Source of the DNA: Sandaracinobacteroides sayramensis
GTDB taxonomy: Bacteria; Pseudomonadota; Alphaproteobacteria; Sphingomonadales; Sphingomonadaceae
Length of the DNA stretch: 64,000 bases
Assembly (NCBI RefSeq): GCF_022014495.1
Contig: NZ_JAKLSQ010000003.1
Span: forward strand, 1 to 64,000
Direction of reading: 5' to 3'
Below the pieces are notes generated by a model. That model was not told the DNA's origin and did no database searches. It saw nothing but the letters and a program-made list of their open reading frames with translations. Made by a program: the position numbers and the translations under genes. Numbering within the stretch: the stretch's first letter is position 1; each line of letters begins with the position of its first letter. Of the stretch, positions 35,006 to 43,964 are shown one piece after another.

Positions 35006-37771
35006 TCATCCCAGCCCGGCCCCCGCCGCCTTGTCGGCGGCAGGCGTCGGCATGACGGCCTGTGGTGCGATGGCGGTCTGCACCTGTCCGGCGCGCTCGT
35101 TGATCGCGGATACCAGCTTGCCGCGATCGTTGGTGAAGATGGTGGCGGATTCCTTGGCGCGGGAAATCCCGACATAGAAGCTCTTTTGATCGACAAGGTT
35201 GGTCGCCTTGCTGTCGGCATGGATCATTACATGATCGGCGGTGCGGCCTTGGGTGGCGAAGATGGTGTCCACATAGGCATGGACAATATGCCGGTCGCGG
35301 GCCGCATCGAGATTAAGCGCCTCGGTCCTGCCGTCCGGGGTCTGGATGGTGGCGGTGCGGGTCTGCTCGTCCACCGCGATCACCTCGCCGCGCCCGCCGT
35401 TGATCCGGCCCGCCTCGCGGTCGTTGCGGGTGAACCGGATGGCATCGCCGGTTTTCAGGTCCATCGGCTGCGGCGTGAAGGTCTGCACCTTGCCCGCGCC
35501 CCATTGCCGCAAGCGCCAATCCACCTCGCGCCCATCCTCCGATTTCAGGGTTATCGCGGCTTTCGCCGGGTCGATGCGCTCCACCCTGTAGGCTTCGCCC
35601 CGCGTCACACCCTTATCGGCATAGTCGCGGGTGAAGAGGACGACATCGCCCTTGTCGTAATTTAGGGGATCGCGGGCCTCGGCGCGGGTCAGCCCCTTGC
35701 TGGCAAGACTCTCCACGGCGACGGCGGGGCCGGTCAGCGCGCCCGATCTGGTGAGGGCATCACGAATATCGGCGGTCAGGGCGTCGCGCCCTTCGCGCGA
35801 CGGCTCTATAACAAGAGTGCGGGCGCGACCGGCCTTGTCCAGCGCCGCATATCGCTCGGCAATGGCGGCAAAGCGTGTCGAGCGGTCGGCACTTTCGATG
35901 ATCCGGCCGCCGCCCCGATCCAGCGCGGCCAGCGCCTTTCTGGCGTCCCCCTCGATGGACGCCAGAACCGCGTCTTTCGTCGCCGCGTTGGTCTGCCGCA
36001 CGATTTCGGCCAGCTTCGCGGTTTCCATTCCCGCGCCCTGCAACTGGGCGAAGGCCGCGCCTGCCTCGACCGAACCCAACTGCTTCACGTCGCCGACAAG
36101 GATGATGCGGGCATCATGCTTGTCGGCCAGGTCGAACAGCCGCGCGGTATCGCGGGCGGATAATAAGGAGGCCTCGTCCACGATCCACACGGCGGGGCGT
36201 GTGGGGTCGGGCCGCTCCGGCGATAGCAGATGACGGGCGACGGTATCGCCGCGCGTGTCCAGCGCTCCGCCCAGCACCATCGCCGCCGATGCGGTCGGCG
36301 CAAGCGCGACGATGGACACGCCCCGTGCTTCGGCCTCGCGGGAGAAGGTTGCAAGAACGGTTGTGGTCTTGGCGGTGCCAGCATAGCCCTGCAAGGCGGT
36401 GACGCGGTTGCGGCTGGTCAATAGCTGCTCGGTCGCGCTGCGCTGGTCGGCGTTCCAGCTATGGCCCGCACGCTCCGATTGCGCGGCGGCGCTGGCGATG
36501 GCCTTGGCGGCGGCAAGGTCCGACGCGATGGGGGAAATTGCGCCGCGTCCCTCCGCCTCGATCCGCAACATCTTCGCTTCGGTTTCGACATTCTGCCGGG
36601 TGGTGAATCCGGCGAACTCCGCGCCGCGCCGGTCCTGAAAGGTCCGGTCGATCAAGTCGCCCTGTTTGGCCGCGGCCTCGATGGCGGCCCCGATCTGGGC
36701 ATAACCGATCTTGCCCAGCCCGATACGCCCCGCTTCCTCCTGCAAGGCGGCGGCGGAAAACACCGATTGCCGTTCGCCCAGCTTGTCGGCGGCATGGGCG
36801 ACGGCGCGGGCGGCGGCACTCTCGCCCTGCATGTCTATGGCGGCACGGTGGGCGGGATCGGCGGCTTTCGCTTCGGCCTCCCTAACTATCGCCAGCCGCG
36901 CCTCCGGCCCGAACCCGGCTCCGCTCGCCGTCTCCCGCCAGTCCGCGACAAGGGAAGCATGATCGGCGGCGACCTTGGCTTCGCGGGTGTCGAGCGCGGC
37001 AACCTGCTTTTCCAACGCGCTGGCGGCCTCGCGGGACGTGCCGCGTTCGGCAAGCGCCGCCTCGATCTCGGCGCTGCGGGTGCTGAACGCCTCTATCACC
37101 TCGCCGGAAACGCCCTTGATCTCGAACATGGACTCTTTCTGCGTCTCGATCTCATAGCCCAGTTCGCGCACCTTCACGGCCAGTTCCTGCCGGTAGATCG
37201 CCCCGATCTGCTTTTGAAGCTGATAGAGGGCGCGGGGTTCGAGACTACGCCATGTGCCGTCCCCGTCCCGCGTGGCGTTCATGATGACGTTGTGGGTATG
37301 AAGCTGCGGGTCTTGCGCGCGGCTGGTGCCGTGCTGGAAGCTGGCGATTATCAGATTGCCGGTGGCCTCGCGGGCGACGGTGCCGCCGTCACGAATGCGG
37401 GTGGCGGCCATGTGCTTTTCTATATGGGCCATCGCGGTTCTGACCGCTTCGCCATGCGCCGCGACCAAGCGCCGGTCGCCCGCGACCTCGGCCATGATCG
37501 ACACCGACTTGGGGGCGCTCAAGGTCACATCCCAGCCGGGGCGATGCTCAAGCTGGCCGTCGCGATAGGTGCCAAGCTGCTGATCGCCGATCCTGCCGTC
37601 CAGCAAGTCCCGGAACTGCTCGCGGTCCACCTCGCCGGACAGGCCCAGCGCCTCCGCGCCCGCGCCCTGCCATTCGGAAGGCGACAAGCCGCCTTCCGAA
37701 TAATAATCGTCGGCCTCGTAATAGCTGGCGGCCTGCGCCGAACTGGTGAGCGCGGAAACGGACGCGACCAT
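35006..37771 (-). CDS. MobF family conjugative relaxase/helicase (TraA-like)
   Basis: 921 residues; start ATG 37769-37771 overlaps the coupling-protein stop (TAATG). The relaxase domain has N-terminal Tyr pairs (17-18, 23-24) and the His triad FQHGTSRAQDPQLHTHN (His147, His158, His160). The helicase domain has Walker A-like GYAGTAKTTTVL (~462), Walker B VWIVDEASLLS, LVGDVKQLGSVEAG and the C-terminal AYVDTIFATQGRTADHVMIH and FYVGISRAKESATIF motifs. In Walker A the usual GTGKT is GTAKT. It nicks oriT and unwinds the strand to be transferred. A degraded 3' end of a related gene is at 1084-1273. Confidence 0.94.
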   Translation of the reverse strand: MVASVSALTSSAQAASYYEADDYYSEGGLSPSEWQGAGAEALGLSGEVDREQFRDLLDGRIGDQQLGTYRDGQLEHRPGWDVTLSAPKSVSIMAEVAGDRRLVAAHGEAVRTAMAHIEKHMAATRIRDGGTVAREATGNLIIASFQHGTSRAQDPQLHTHNVIMNATRDGDGTWRSLEPRALYQLQKQIGAIYRQELAVKVRELGYEIETQKESMFEIKGVSGEVIEAFSTRSAEIEAALAERGTSREAASALEKQVAALDTREAKVAADHASLVADWRETASGAGFGPEARLAIVREAEAKAADPAHRAAIDMQGESAAARAVAHAADKLGERQSVFSAAALQEEAGRIGLGKIGYAQIGAAIEAAAKQGDLIDRTFQDRRGAEFAGFTTRQNVETEAKMLRIEAEGRGAISPIASDLAAAKAIASAAAQSERAGHSWNADQRSATEQLLTSRNRVTALQGYAGTAKTTTVLATFSREAEARGVSIVALAPTASAAMVLGGALDTRGDTVARHLLSPERPDPTRPAVWIVDEASLLSARDTARLFDLADKHDARIILVGDVKQLGSVEAGAAFAQLQGAGMETAKLAEIVRQTNAATKDAVLASIEGDARKALAALDRGGGRIIESADRSTRFAAIAERYAALDKAGRARTLVIEPSREGRDALTADIRDALTRSGALTGPAVAVESLASKGLTRAEARDPLNYDKGDVVLFTRDYADKGVTRGEAYRVERIDPAKAAITLKSEDGREVDWRLRQWGAGKVQTFTPQPMDLKTGDAIRFTRNDREAGRINGGRGEVIAVDEQTRTATIQTPDGRTEALNLDAARDRHIVHAYVDTIFATQGRTADHVMIHADSKATNLVDQKSFYVGISRAKESATIFTNDRGKLVSAINERAGQVQTAIAPQAVMPTPAADKAAGAGLG

Positions 37772-39633
37772 TACACCGGCCCCTGACTGGTGGGCGGTGG
37801 AGGCGGCGGCGATGGTTGCGGTGGGGCCAGCCCCATTTGCTCCCAAAGCGTCATGCCCGGTTTGCCCGCGACGAATCCGGGCTGGCGGGCAGGCCCGCGC
37901 CGTTTGACATGATCGGCGGTCAAGCTGATCTTTGCTACGGGCAGGCCATCGGGGAACAGCAAATACCCCTGATAGGCTGGAAGCCGCAATTCGCTTTCCA
38001 GCACAGCGGGCCGGTCCCTGCGTATCCGGCCCAAGGTGGTGCGGGCGTCGTTGTCCCCATCGGCCAGCGCGTCGGTCATGGTCTGGATCTCGACTTCCTG
38101 ACTGCCAATGGCATCGCTCGCCCACTGCCGGGTTTCCGCGTCGATGGTTTGCAGGAACAGCTTGGTGTTGCAGCAGCCCAGCATCGACTCCGCGATCTGC
38201 GGGCCATAGCGGTTCTGCATCTGGCCCAAAGCCTGAAAGGTCAGCACGACCCCCGCACCGAACTTGCGGCCTTCGGGCAGCAGCCGCGCAAGGTTATCGA
38301 CGCGAGGCAAGTCGGCCAGCTCGTCCAGCACGAACCAGATGCGCCGGTCGGGCGATGGGGGAAGCCCAAGCACGGCGCTGGCCGCACATTCCAGCCAGCA
38401 GGCGAGCAAGGGTTTCGACGCCTCGAAATAATCCTCCTTGCGGGGGACGAATATCCACGGGCGCGGGCCTTCGCGTTTGTCCAGCCCGTGAATGAAATTG
38501 CGGAAGGCGAAGGGCTTGCCGCCGCTGTCCTCGACGCGGAGAAACTGGATCAGGTCAGCGGCCTTGGCGAGCATGAACAACACGCTGCCCGTTGCCCGGT
38601 CGGCGTCGTCGGCGAAGGTGCGGGCCGACGACGTGCCTTTCAGCCGTTCCTTCAATTCCTCCTTGGTCATATTCTGCAACATGGTCAGCAGGTCGGCCAA
38701 TGAGGGCCTGTCCTGTGTGGGCTTGTCCTGCTTCCAGAGGTCGCGAAGGATATTGGCGACAAGGATGCGGCTGATCTCCACCCATACATCGTTATCGTGC
38801 TGGCCGTGCGCGTCGGTGATGAAATGGTGCGCGATGCGGGCCGCGTCGGCGGGATGGGCGATCTCGGCAAAGGGCGTCCAGAAGGCGCAGCGATCATCGA
38901 AGGGATTGAGGATCACGTCGCCGCGCGCCGGATTATAATAGTGCGCGATGAACTCACCGCTGGTGTCATAGACCAGCGCCGCCTCGCCGCGCGCCTCGAT
39001 CCCGTCGAGCAATTGCCGCAAGGCCGTGGTCTTGCCGCTGCCGGTCGTGCCGATCATCGCCATGTGGCGGGTTTCCAGCTTCGCGGGGATTGGCACCTTG
39101 CCGATGGCGAGTGCATGGGGACCTGCTTTCCCGATGGTCAGCTTCGCCAGCTTCTTCTCCGGTATCACCCGTGTTCCGGTGATGACGCGATCCTGCAAGG
39201 CGCGCTCGCGCCGCCGCCGCATGGCTCCATGAAACAGGAACAGGCCGGACAGCCACACGGCAAAGCCCAGCCAGCCGCCGCGCATCATATAGGACAGGGT
39301 GAGGTTGACCGACTGGCGATAATAGGGATGCGCGATGGTCGCGCGGACGGACTTGCCGTCAAGGGTCTGGCCTTGGAAGCGAATGCTGATGGGAGCATCG
39401 GCGTTCCTGCCGAACGTAACGGCCAGCTTGGCCTTTGCCGTGGCATAGGCGGCTATGGCGTCCGTGCGGTCCTCGTCCAGCATTACATAGGGCACGGCGA
39501 CCGCGCCCAGGGCGACCGATGATGCCATGATGACGCAATGCCGCTTGAAGCGGTCCCACTGGCTCTTGCGATATTGCTGGCGCAAGGCATCGGCATGGAT
39601 GCGCCGGTCATGGGGTTGGCTGCGCGCGGTCAT
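37771..39633 (-). CDS. type IV coupling protein (TraD/TrwB-like)
   Basis: 620 residues. Two N-terminal membrane helices (about 35-52 and 118-136), Walker A IGTTGSGKTTAL (195-202), ALVYDTSGEFIAHYY, and Walker B RRIWFVLDELADLPRVDNLARLLPEGRKFGAG, the VirD4/TrwB signature (quoted in parts). It links the relaxase to a secretion channel. Gene order coupling protein-relaxase with overlapping ends is typical of MobF modules. A proline-rich C-terminal tail is present. Confidence 0.93.
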   Translation of the reverse strand: MTARSQPHDRRIHADALRQQYRKSQWDRFKRHCVIMASSVALGAVAVPYVMLDEDRTDAIAAYATAKAKLAVTFGRNADAPISIRFQGQTLDGKSVRATIAHPYYRQSVNLTLSYMMRGGWLGFAVWLSGLFLFHGAMRRRRERALQDRVITGTRVIPEKKLAKLTIGKAGPHALAIGKVPIPAKLETRHMAMIGTTGSGKTTALRQLLDGIEARGEAALVYDTSGEFIAHYYNPARGDVILNPFDDRCAFWTPFAEIAHPADAARIAHHFITDAHGQHDNDVWVEISRILVANILRDLWKQDKPTQDRPSLADLLTMLQNMTKEELKERLKGTSSARTFADDADRATGSVLFMLAKAADLIQFLRVEDSGGKPFAFRNFIHGLDKREGPRPWIFVPRKEDYFEASKPLLACWLECAASAVLGLPPSPDRRIWFVLDELADLPRVDNLARLLPEGRKFGAGVVLTFQALGQMQNRYGPQIAESMLGCCNTKLFLQTIDAETRQWASDAIGSQEVEIQTMTDALADGDNDARTTLGRIRRDRPAVLESELRLPAYQGYLLFPDGLPVAKISLTADHVKRRGPARQPGFVAGKPGMTLWEQMGLAPPQPSPPPPPPTSQGPV

Positions 39634-40001
39634 CGGCGCTTCTCCTGTGAAAGCCGCCGCTGGCGGTCATAGGCCGCGTTGATCTCGGCGGTGATGGTGT
39701 CGTCATTCGTGCGCGCGCCCAGCGCCGCGCTGCGGGCGTAGCAATAGGCGGCGCAGGCGGTGAACAAGGCCCGGTCCAGCATCCGCTCAACATCGACAAT
39801 GCGGGTGCTGACCGATGCCAGTTCGGCAACGATCTCGCGGGTGTCGATCTGGTTGCCGGTCCCGTGAATGAGGCTCGCAAGGCCCGCGTCCACGACACGG
39901 GCGAGCATCGCGTATTCGCTCAATCCGCGCTGCTTGGCGAAGGCGACAAGGGCGCGCTGCTGCGGCGGGGTGAGCCGCACGGTCTGGGCGCGGGCGCTCA
40001 T
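39630..40001 (-). CDS. mobilization accessory protein (small TraD/MobC-like)
   Basis: 123 residues, overlapping the coupling-protein start by 4 bp. RLTPPQQRALVAFAKQRGLSEYAMLARVVDAGL resembles a ribbon-helix-helix DNA-binding start of relaxosome accessory proteins; the rest is helical with VSTRIVDVERMLDRAL. Probably helps the relaxase at oriT. The upstream spacer (40002-40208) with its palindromes is the likely place for oriT and the promoter. Confidence 0.6.
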   Translation of the reverse strand: MSARAQTVRLTPPQQRALVAFAKQRGLSEYAMLARVVDAGLASLIHGTGNQIDTREIVAELASVSTRIVDVERMLDRALFTACAAYCYARSAALGARTNDDTITAEINAAYDRQRRLSQEKRR

Positions 40002-40016
40002 CGCACCGCTCCCGGC

Positions 40017-40099
40017 GAGATGCTATTAGCCATCGCATGAAATGGCGGAATTGCGCCATTTCTCCGCCGCTGCATTTGGGGAGATGCTATCAGCATCTC
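40017..40099. promoter_or_regulatory. palindromic operator/oriT-like region of the mobilization operon
   Basis: GAGATGCTATTAGC (40017-40030) is repeated as GAGATGCTATCAGCATCTC (40081-40099), a palindrome with 8-bp arms and a 3-nt centre. Between them AAATGGCG (40040-40047) pairs with CGCCATTT (40054-40061). The cluster lies directly upstream of the mobilization operon, where an oriT or regulator sites are expected. Confidence 0.5.
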
Positions 40100-40208
40100 G
40101 TCAAACCCGCAGAAAAGCTGGATGCACCCGTGCGTGAGGTGTGTATCTGAATTGCTGGCTCGATGCGTAGCATCGCAGCCCCACAACCTTGCCTTACGGC
40201 GCTCCGGC

Positions 40209-40757
40209 TCAACCATGATCCGGCCCTTCCGCGTCGTCATCGGCAACCGGGCGAATCCGCTCCTGCCGCGCCGCCCAGTCCGCGATTTTCGCCTTGGCTT
40301 TGCTGTTTGCCTTGCGCCGGTCGAACTCCACCGGGACCGGGGCAAGGTCGTGAAGATCATGATCGGCGATCCATTGCCGGATGGCCTGCTCGACGGCCCA
40401 TTCCATATGCTCTTGCAGTTCCCGCGCCTCGAACGGGTCAAGGTGAGCGGTAACGCCGGGGGAGAGGATCAACCCGCCCAGTGGAAAGGAACGATCCTTC
40501 ACCCACTGGCGCGGGCCGTCGATCCGGCAAAAGCTGGTCTCGCCATGATAGAGGGCGAGCGGCGGGCGTTCGGCCCTGCGCCAGTCGGTCAGCGCGGCGC
40601 GGTAGGTCACGCCGTCCTCATCCTCGGCCAGCATGGCGTTGATGATCGGCAAGGCGAAACAGGCGGTGCGATATTCGGCGACGAAGCGCAGATTGATCTT
40701 GCGACCCGTCCAGCGCCAATCGGCGATCCGGTCCAGAACACGGTGAATGATGGACAT
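40209..40757 (-). CDS. hypothetical protein of the mobilizable element
   Basis: 182 residues; start ATG 40755-40757 with AGAGGAG upstream. Soluble, with IHRVLDRIADWRWTGRKINLRFVAEYRTACFALPII at the N-terminus and a charged, Lys/Arg/Asp-rich C-terminus. I do not recognise a family. Placed between the AlpA-like regulator and the mobilization genes, it may be a replication, regulation or transfer accessory protein. Confidence 0.65.
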   Translation of the reverse strand: MSIIHRVLDRIADWRWTGRKINLRFVAEYRTACFALPIINAMLAEDEDGVTYRAALTDWRRAERPPLALYHGETSFCRIDGPRQWVKDRSFPLGGLILSPGVTAHLDPFEARELQEHMEWAVEQAIRQWIADHDLHDLAPVPVEFDRRKANSKAKAKIADWAARQERIRPVADDDAEGPDHG

Positions 40758-40870
40758 AGAAACTCCTCTCGTGAATCTCACGATTGTTCGGGTTCATGGG
40801 ATGGGGGGTGAGCCGCAGGCGCGGAGCGGCCCGCCAACTCAAAAGGCTGGGGCCGTGGAGCGCCTGCGGG

Positions 40871-41044
40871 TCAGATGACGGTTCGGGATTGAGCCAAGCG
40901 CCGGATGGATTCGGTGGTCAGCAGGGTTCGCCTGCCGATCTTGATGGCGTCCAGTCCACCGGACTTTATCAGCGCGTAAACTGACGATCTTCCAACGCCC
41001 AGCGCCTTGGCGGTGTCATTGATGGATATGGCAACGGGTTCCAT
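40871..41044 (-). CDS. AlpA/excisionase-like helix-turn-helix protein
   Basis: 57 residues, start ATG 41042-41044 (GGAGACGCAC upstream). AISINDTAKALGVGRSSVYALIKSGGLDAIKIGRRTLLTTESIRR is the MerR-type excisionase fold (quoted in full length here only in parts: the HTH is ALGVGRSSVYALI). Such proteins direct excision by P4-type integrases or activate element genes. The longer frame upstream has no coding character. Confidence 0.85.
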   Translation of the reverse strand: MEPVAISINDTAKALGVGRSSVYALIKSGGLDAIKIGRRTLLTTESIRRLAQSRTVI

Positions 41045-41212
41045 GTGCGTCTCCTTGCTTGCCGATTCGCTTCGGGAGACACGTCCATTTGCAGACGTTC
41101 GCGAACATTTCCAACGGTGTGCCAAAGTCTCGGAAACAGCCGGTAACGCGGCTTCCTCGGTAATTACTCCGTAATCGCGATGGCTGATTTCCGCCATTTA
41201 TCGACATTGGAG

Positions 41213-42067
41213 TCAGGAATCCGCCGCGCGATTTTTCACAATGACGTCCTGAATCATCGACGCATAATGGCCCAGTCGTTCGTCACTCGGAGATGTCTGT
41301 CGCTTTCCGACATACCAATCTCGTAGAAGGCCGACGATTTTGGTCTTACTGCCATGTTTGCGCGGGTCGATATTTCGAATCACCGGATGCTCGATCAAGG
41401 ACATAACCGCATCGGTGTAATCATATGTCTTTTTCGGCCCCGCACGATTCGGCTTGGCTTTGGCTTGCGCGATCAAAGCGGCAACATCGGCTTCCATGAA
41501 AAGCTCGCGGGAAAACCACGCGCCGCCGGGAGAAAAGAACATATCCCGAAACGGCTTCTCCTTGGACACTAACGCCGCGCGCAGGGTGCCAAAGAAATAG
41601 CGTTCGTCGATATGGCAAACCCCTCCGTTCTTTAGCCGGTAGAACGTGCGAGGCGTGGTTTCCAATTGCAGCAGCGCGAAGAAGCGTTCCAGATTACGCA
41701 CGGTGGGGTCATCAGGGTCCGCGTATATTGCTGTTTGTGGCTTGCGCGCGGTCATGCCGCCATATTGGAGGATACGCCAGCGGCAAAGAATCCCAAATAA
41801 AAGGCCAAAGGGGATCAACCCTATTAGCGCCACAACGTCGCCGCCCTTGACGCCGAGAAAGGTAAAGGCAATCCCCGGAAGCAAGGTTATAAGAGTAGCA
41901 AACGCGGCTACCGTGAGTGCGGACCAAAAGCGCATATATTGCCAGTAAACGCGGCGATATATATCCGCTGTGATACGGTCTATCTCATCTAAGCCTTCCT
42001 GCTCGTTGGTGCTGATAAAGCGAGCCGCAATAACTCTAAGAGGGAGAGTTTCCTTCTGATTATCCAT
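41213..42067 (-). CDS. two-helix membrane protein of unknown function
   Basis: 284 residues; start ATG 42065-42067 overlaps the integrase stop by 8 bp. Two close membrane helices (about residues 48-70, SALTVAAFATLITLLPGIAF, and 78-98, VVALIGLIPFGLLFGILC), then a ~185-residue soluble domain with a helical C-terminus. No family recognised. Translational overlap with the integrase suggests element-specific function, possibly exclusion or defence. Confidence 0.7.
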   Translation of the reverse strand: MDNQKETLPLRVIAARFISTNEQEGLDEIDRITADIYRRVYWQYMRFWSALTVAAFATLITLLPGIAFTFLGVKGGDVVALIGLIPFGLLFGILCRWRILQYGGMTARKPQTAIYADPDDPTVRNLERFFALLQLETTPRTFYRLKNGGVCHIDERYFFGTLRAALVSKEKPFRDMFFSPGGAWFSRELFMEADVAALIAQAKAKPNRAGPKKTYDYTDAVMSLIEHPVIRNIDPRKHGSKTKIVGLLRDWYVGKRQTSPSDERLGHYASMIQDVIVKNRAADS

Positions 42068-43286
42068 GATGATCTCCTCCGTGATGGAAATTGACGTTAC
42101 CTCCATCCCGCAGTTCATCCAGATAGTCGCTCCACCATTGCGCCATTTCAACGCGCTCTCGCCAATAGGCCGATTGGTTGTAGATGCGCCGCACGCTACC
42201 CGCGACCATATGCGCCAGCGCCCGCTCAATGGCGTCGGGGTTCCATTTGCCGGATTCGTTCAGCAACGAGGAGGCTGACGTGCGGAAGCCGTGCGCGGTC
42301 ATCTGGTCCTTGGAATAGCCCATGCGCCGCAAGGCAGCGTTGATCGTGTTATCGCTAATCGGCCTTGCCCGTGTCCTGATCGACGGGAACACATATCGCC
42401 CGGAACCGGACAGGGAGCGCATATCGGTGAGGATCGCCAGCGACTGCCGGGACAGCGGCACCGAATGGGGCTGGCGCATCTTCATCTTTGCGTCCGGGAT
42501 GATCCAGACCGCCTTATCAAAATCCACCTCCGTCCATTCCATCTGCCGGATTTCGCCCGGACGCTGGAAAACATGGGGTGTCAATTTCAGGGCATACATT
42601 ACGGCAGGATCGCCCTGATAATCCTCGATGGCCCGGAGCAATGCGCCAAAAGCGACCGGATCGGTGATCGCGGGGAAATGCTTGACCTTCGCTGTCGTCA
42701 GCGCGCCAATTAGCAGTTGGGCCGGGTCGCGCTCGGCCCGCGCTGTCGCCACGGCATAGCGAAACACGCGGCTGGCGAACGCCCGGAGAAGATTCGCCGT
42801 CTCCAACCGGCCCCGCCGCTCATGCTTGCGCAGTTCATGCAACAATTCCTGCGGCGTGATGTCCGTGACGGGGCGCTTGCCGAAATCACCGCCAAGCAGC
42901 TTCACGAACCAGCGCATCTTTTCCAGCGTCGGCTCCGCCAGTCCCTCGCGTGTCTTCTTCTCAATCAGTTCCTCGGCCACAGTGGCGAAACTGTTGCTGG
43001 CGCGGATACTCGCCTCAATCCGGGCCTGCCGCTTGGCGACGTTGGGATCGACCGCATGGGCGAGTTGCCTGCGCGCCGCATCACGCGCCGAACGCGCCTC
43101 GGCCAGTGTAATTTCAGGATACGACCCCAGCGCCAGCTTTCGCTCCACGCCGTTGATCCGATATTTCACACGCCAAAGTTTGCTGCCCCTCGGATTGACC
43201 AGCAGATAAAGCCCCTGCGCGTCCGTGACTTTATAGGGCTTTTCTTTGGGCTTGGCGTTTCGGATTGCGGTGTCGGTCAGCGCCAT
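42060..43286 (-). CDS. P4-type tyrosine integrase
   Basis: 408 residues from MALTDTAIRNAKPKEKPYKV, the standard start of this family (DUF4102 arm-binding domain). A longer frame to 43343 runs into the repeat-rich leader and is less likely. Catalytic residues: Arg242 (FQRPGEIRQMEW), Lys near 269, His332 and Arg335 (AHGFRTSASSLLNE), His359 (LAHMV) and Tyr374 (NQSAYWRER). It should recombine at the 3' end of tRNA-Cys, 170 bp upstream of its start. Confidence 0.94.
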   Translation of the reverse strand: MALTDTAIRNAKPKEKPYKVTDAQGLYLLVNPRGSKLWRVKYRINGVERKLALGSYPEITLAEARSARDAARRQLAHAVDPNVAKRQARIEASIRASNSFATVAEELIEKKTREGLAEPTLEKMRWFVKLLGGDFGKRPVTDITPQELLHELRKHERRGRLETANLLRAFASRVFRYAVATARAERDPAQLLIGALTTAKVKHFPAITDPVAFGALLRAIEDYQGDPAVMYALKLTPHVFQRPGEIRQMEWTEVDFDKAVWIIPDAKMKMRQPHSVPLSRQSLAILTDMRSLSGSGRYVFPSIRTRARPISDNTINAALRRMGYSKDQMTAHGFRTSASSLLNESGKWNPDAIERALAHMVAGSVRRIYNQSAYWRERVEMAQWWSDYLDELRDGGNVNFHHGGDHHG

Positions 43287-43288
43287 TT

Positions 43289-43338
43289 GGGGGCCTCGCT
43301 TCTGCGGGGGCCTCGCGAGGCCCCCAAAAAAGGCCCCC
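43289..43338. promoter_or_regulatory. G-rich palindrome cluster in the integrase leader
   Basis: A perfect 20-bp palindrome, GGGGGCCTCGCGAGGCCCCC (43306-43325), is flanked by another GGGGGCCTCGC (43289-43299) and AGGCCCCC (43331-43338). It covers the integrase start region and could be an operator or attenuator, or an arm-type recombinase site. The same block survives, degraded, at 1274-1320. Confidence 0.5.
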
Positions 43339-43453
43339 ATCATCTGCGGCTATAGGCAAACAGAGGCCATCACTGACAACCAGCGAATGACCTTAAACTA
43401 GCGGAAATCAGGGATTTTTTTCAACCATCAGCATACACTGGCTGACAGGATTT

Positions 43454-43527
43454 TGGAGGCCCGAGCCGGAATCGAACCGGCGTGCACGGATTTGCAGTCC
43501 GCTGCGTCACCACTCCGCCATCGGGCC
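43454..43527 (-). tRNA. tRNA-Cys (GCA)
   Basis: 74 nt including encoded CCA. Acceptor GGCCCGA pairs with TCGGGCC, the T-arm reads GCCGGTTCGATTCCGGC, and the anticodon loop is CTGCAAA with GCA (43493-43495). The gene is intact; the integrated element begins at its 3' end, so it is the attachment site. It marks the boundary between accessory and core DNA. Confidence 0.97.
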
Positions 43528-43643
43528 TCACGAGAAGTGGAGGGGGCCTTTAGCAGGCGGTTTGCGCCATGCAAAGCCCAGATGCGCGCGGAGGCGTTGA
43601 CACGATCCTGTCCGGCCGCCCCAGTTCAGGCGCGGCCGGGGAT

Positions 43644-43955
43644 TCAGGGGTTGGCCTTCAGATGCGCGCCGATCTCGTCGAAGAAGCGCTCAAGCTGGTG
43701 CAGGACATTCAGCTTGAAAGCGTAGTTCACATCGGCGGAATTGCTTTCGATGATGGTCGATTCGTCCACCTTCTCGGCGTAGGCGTCGGCCAGGCTCTGC
43801 ACATAGGCCGCGTTCAACTCGATGTGGCCGCGCTCGGCCAGCAGGCGAAGCTGCACCACCATCATCTGGCGAACGAGCATTTCCAGCGTAGTGATTCGCG
43901 CGACGATCACAACCGGGTCGAGTTCGATCTGCTCTTCTGGGCGATCGTCGGACAT
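43644..43955 (-). CDS. conserved hypothetical protein
   Basis: 103 residues, acidic, helical: VIVARITTLEMLVRQMMVVQLRLLAERGHIELNAAYV, then an Asn/Val-rich region and HQLERFFDEIGAHL. No family recognised. It lies 9 bp downstream of the DUF1232 gene in the same direction, so the two probably form an operon; a CCGGCCGCC/GCGGCCGG hairpin (43612-43639) after its stop may terminate it. Confidence 0.7.
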   Translation of the reverse strand: MSDDRPEEQIELDPVVIVARITTLEMLVRQMMVVQLRLLAERGHIELNAAYVQSLADAYAEKVDESTIIESNSADVNYAFKLNVLHQLERFFDEIGAHLKANP

Positions 43956-43964
43956 GGGCTGCTC

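Larger units (their letters stand above)
1430..43464. mobile_element. integrative mobilizable element at tRNA-Cys, with nested transposon
   Basis: The tyrosine integrase, AlpA-like regulator, MobF relaxase, type IV coupling protein and accessory mobilization protein lie next to tRNA-Cys. A copy of the tRNA 3' end occurs at the other side (~1427-1443). No VirB/TrbB or other mating-pair formation genes are found, so transfer would depend on a helper. Without the 23.6 kb nested insertion the element would be about 18.4 kb, and its cargo would be an antitoxin-like gene and the Dcm-Vsr-GHKL-Z1-PD-(D/E)XK-AIPR operon. Ends are inferred from the repeat of the tRNA end. Confidence 0.7.

Noticed and set aside
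35006-43286. A self-transmissible ICE
   Set aside because: Relaxase and coupling protein are present, but no secretion-channel (mating-pair) genes occur anywhere in the element.
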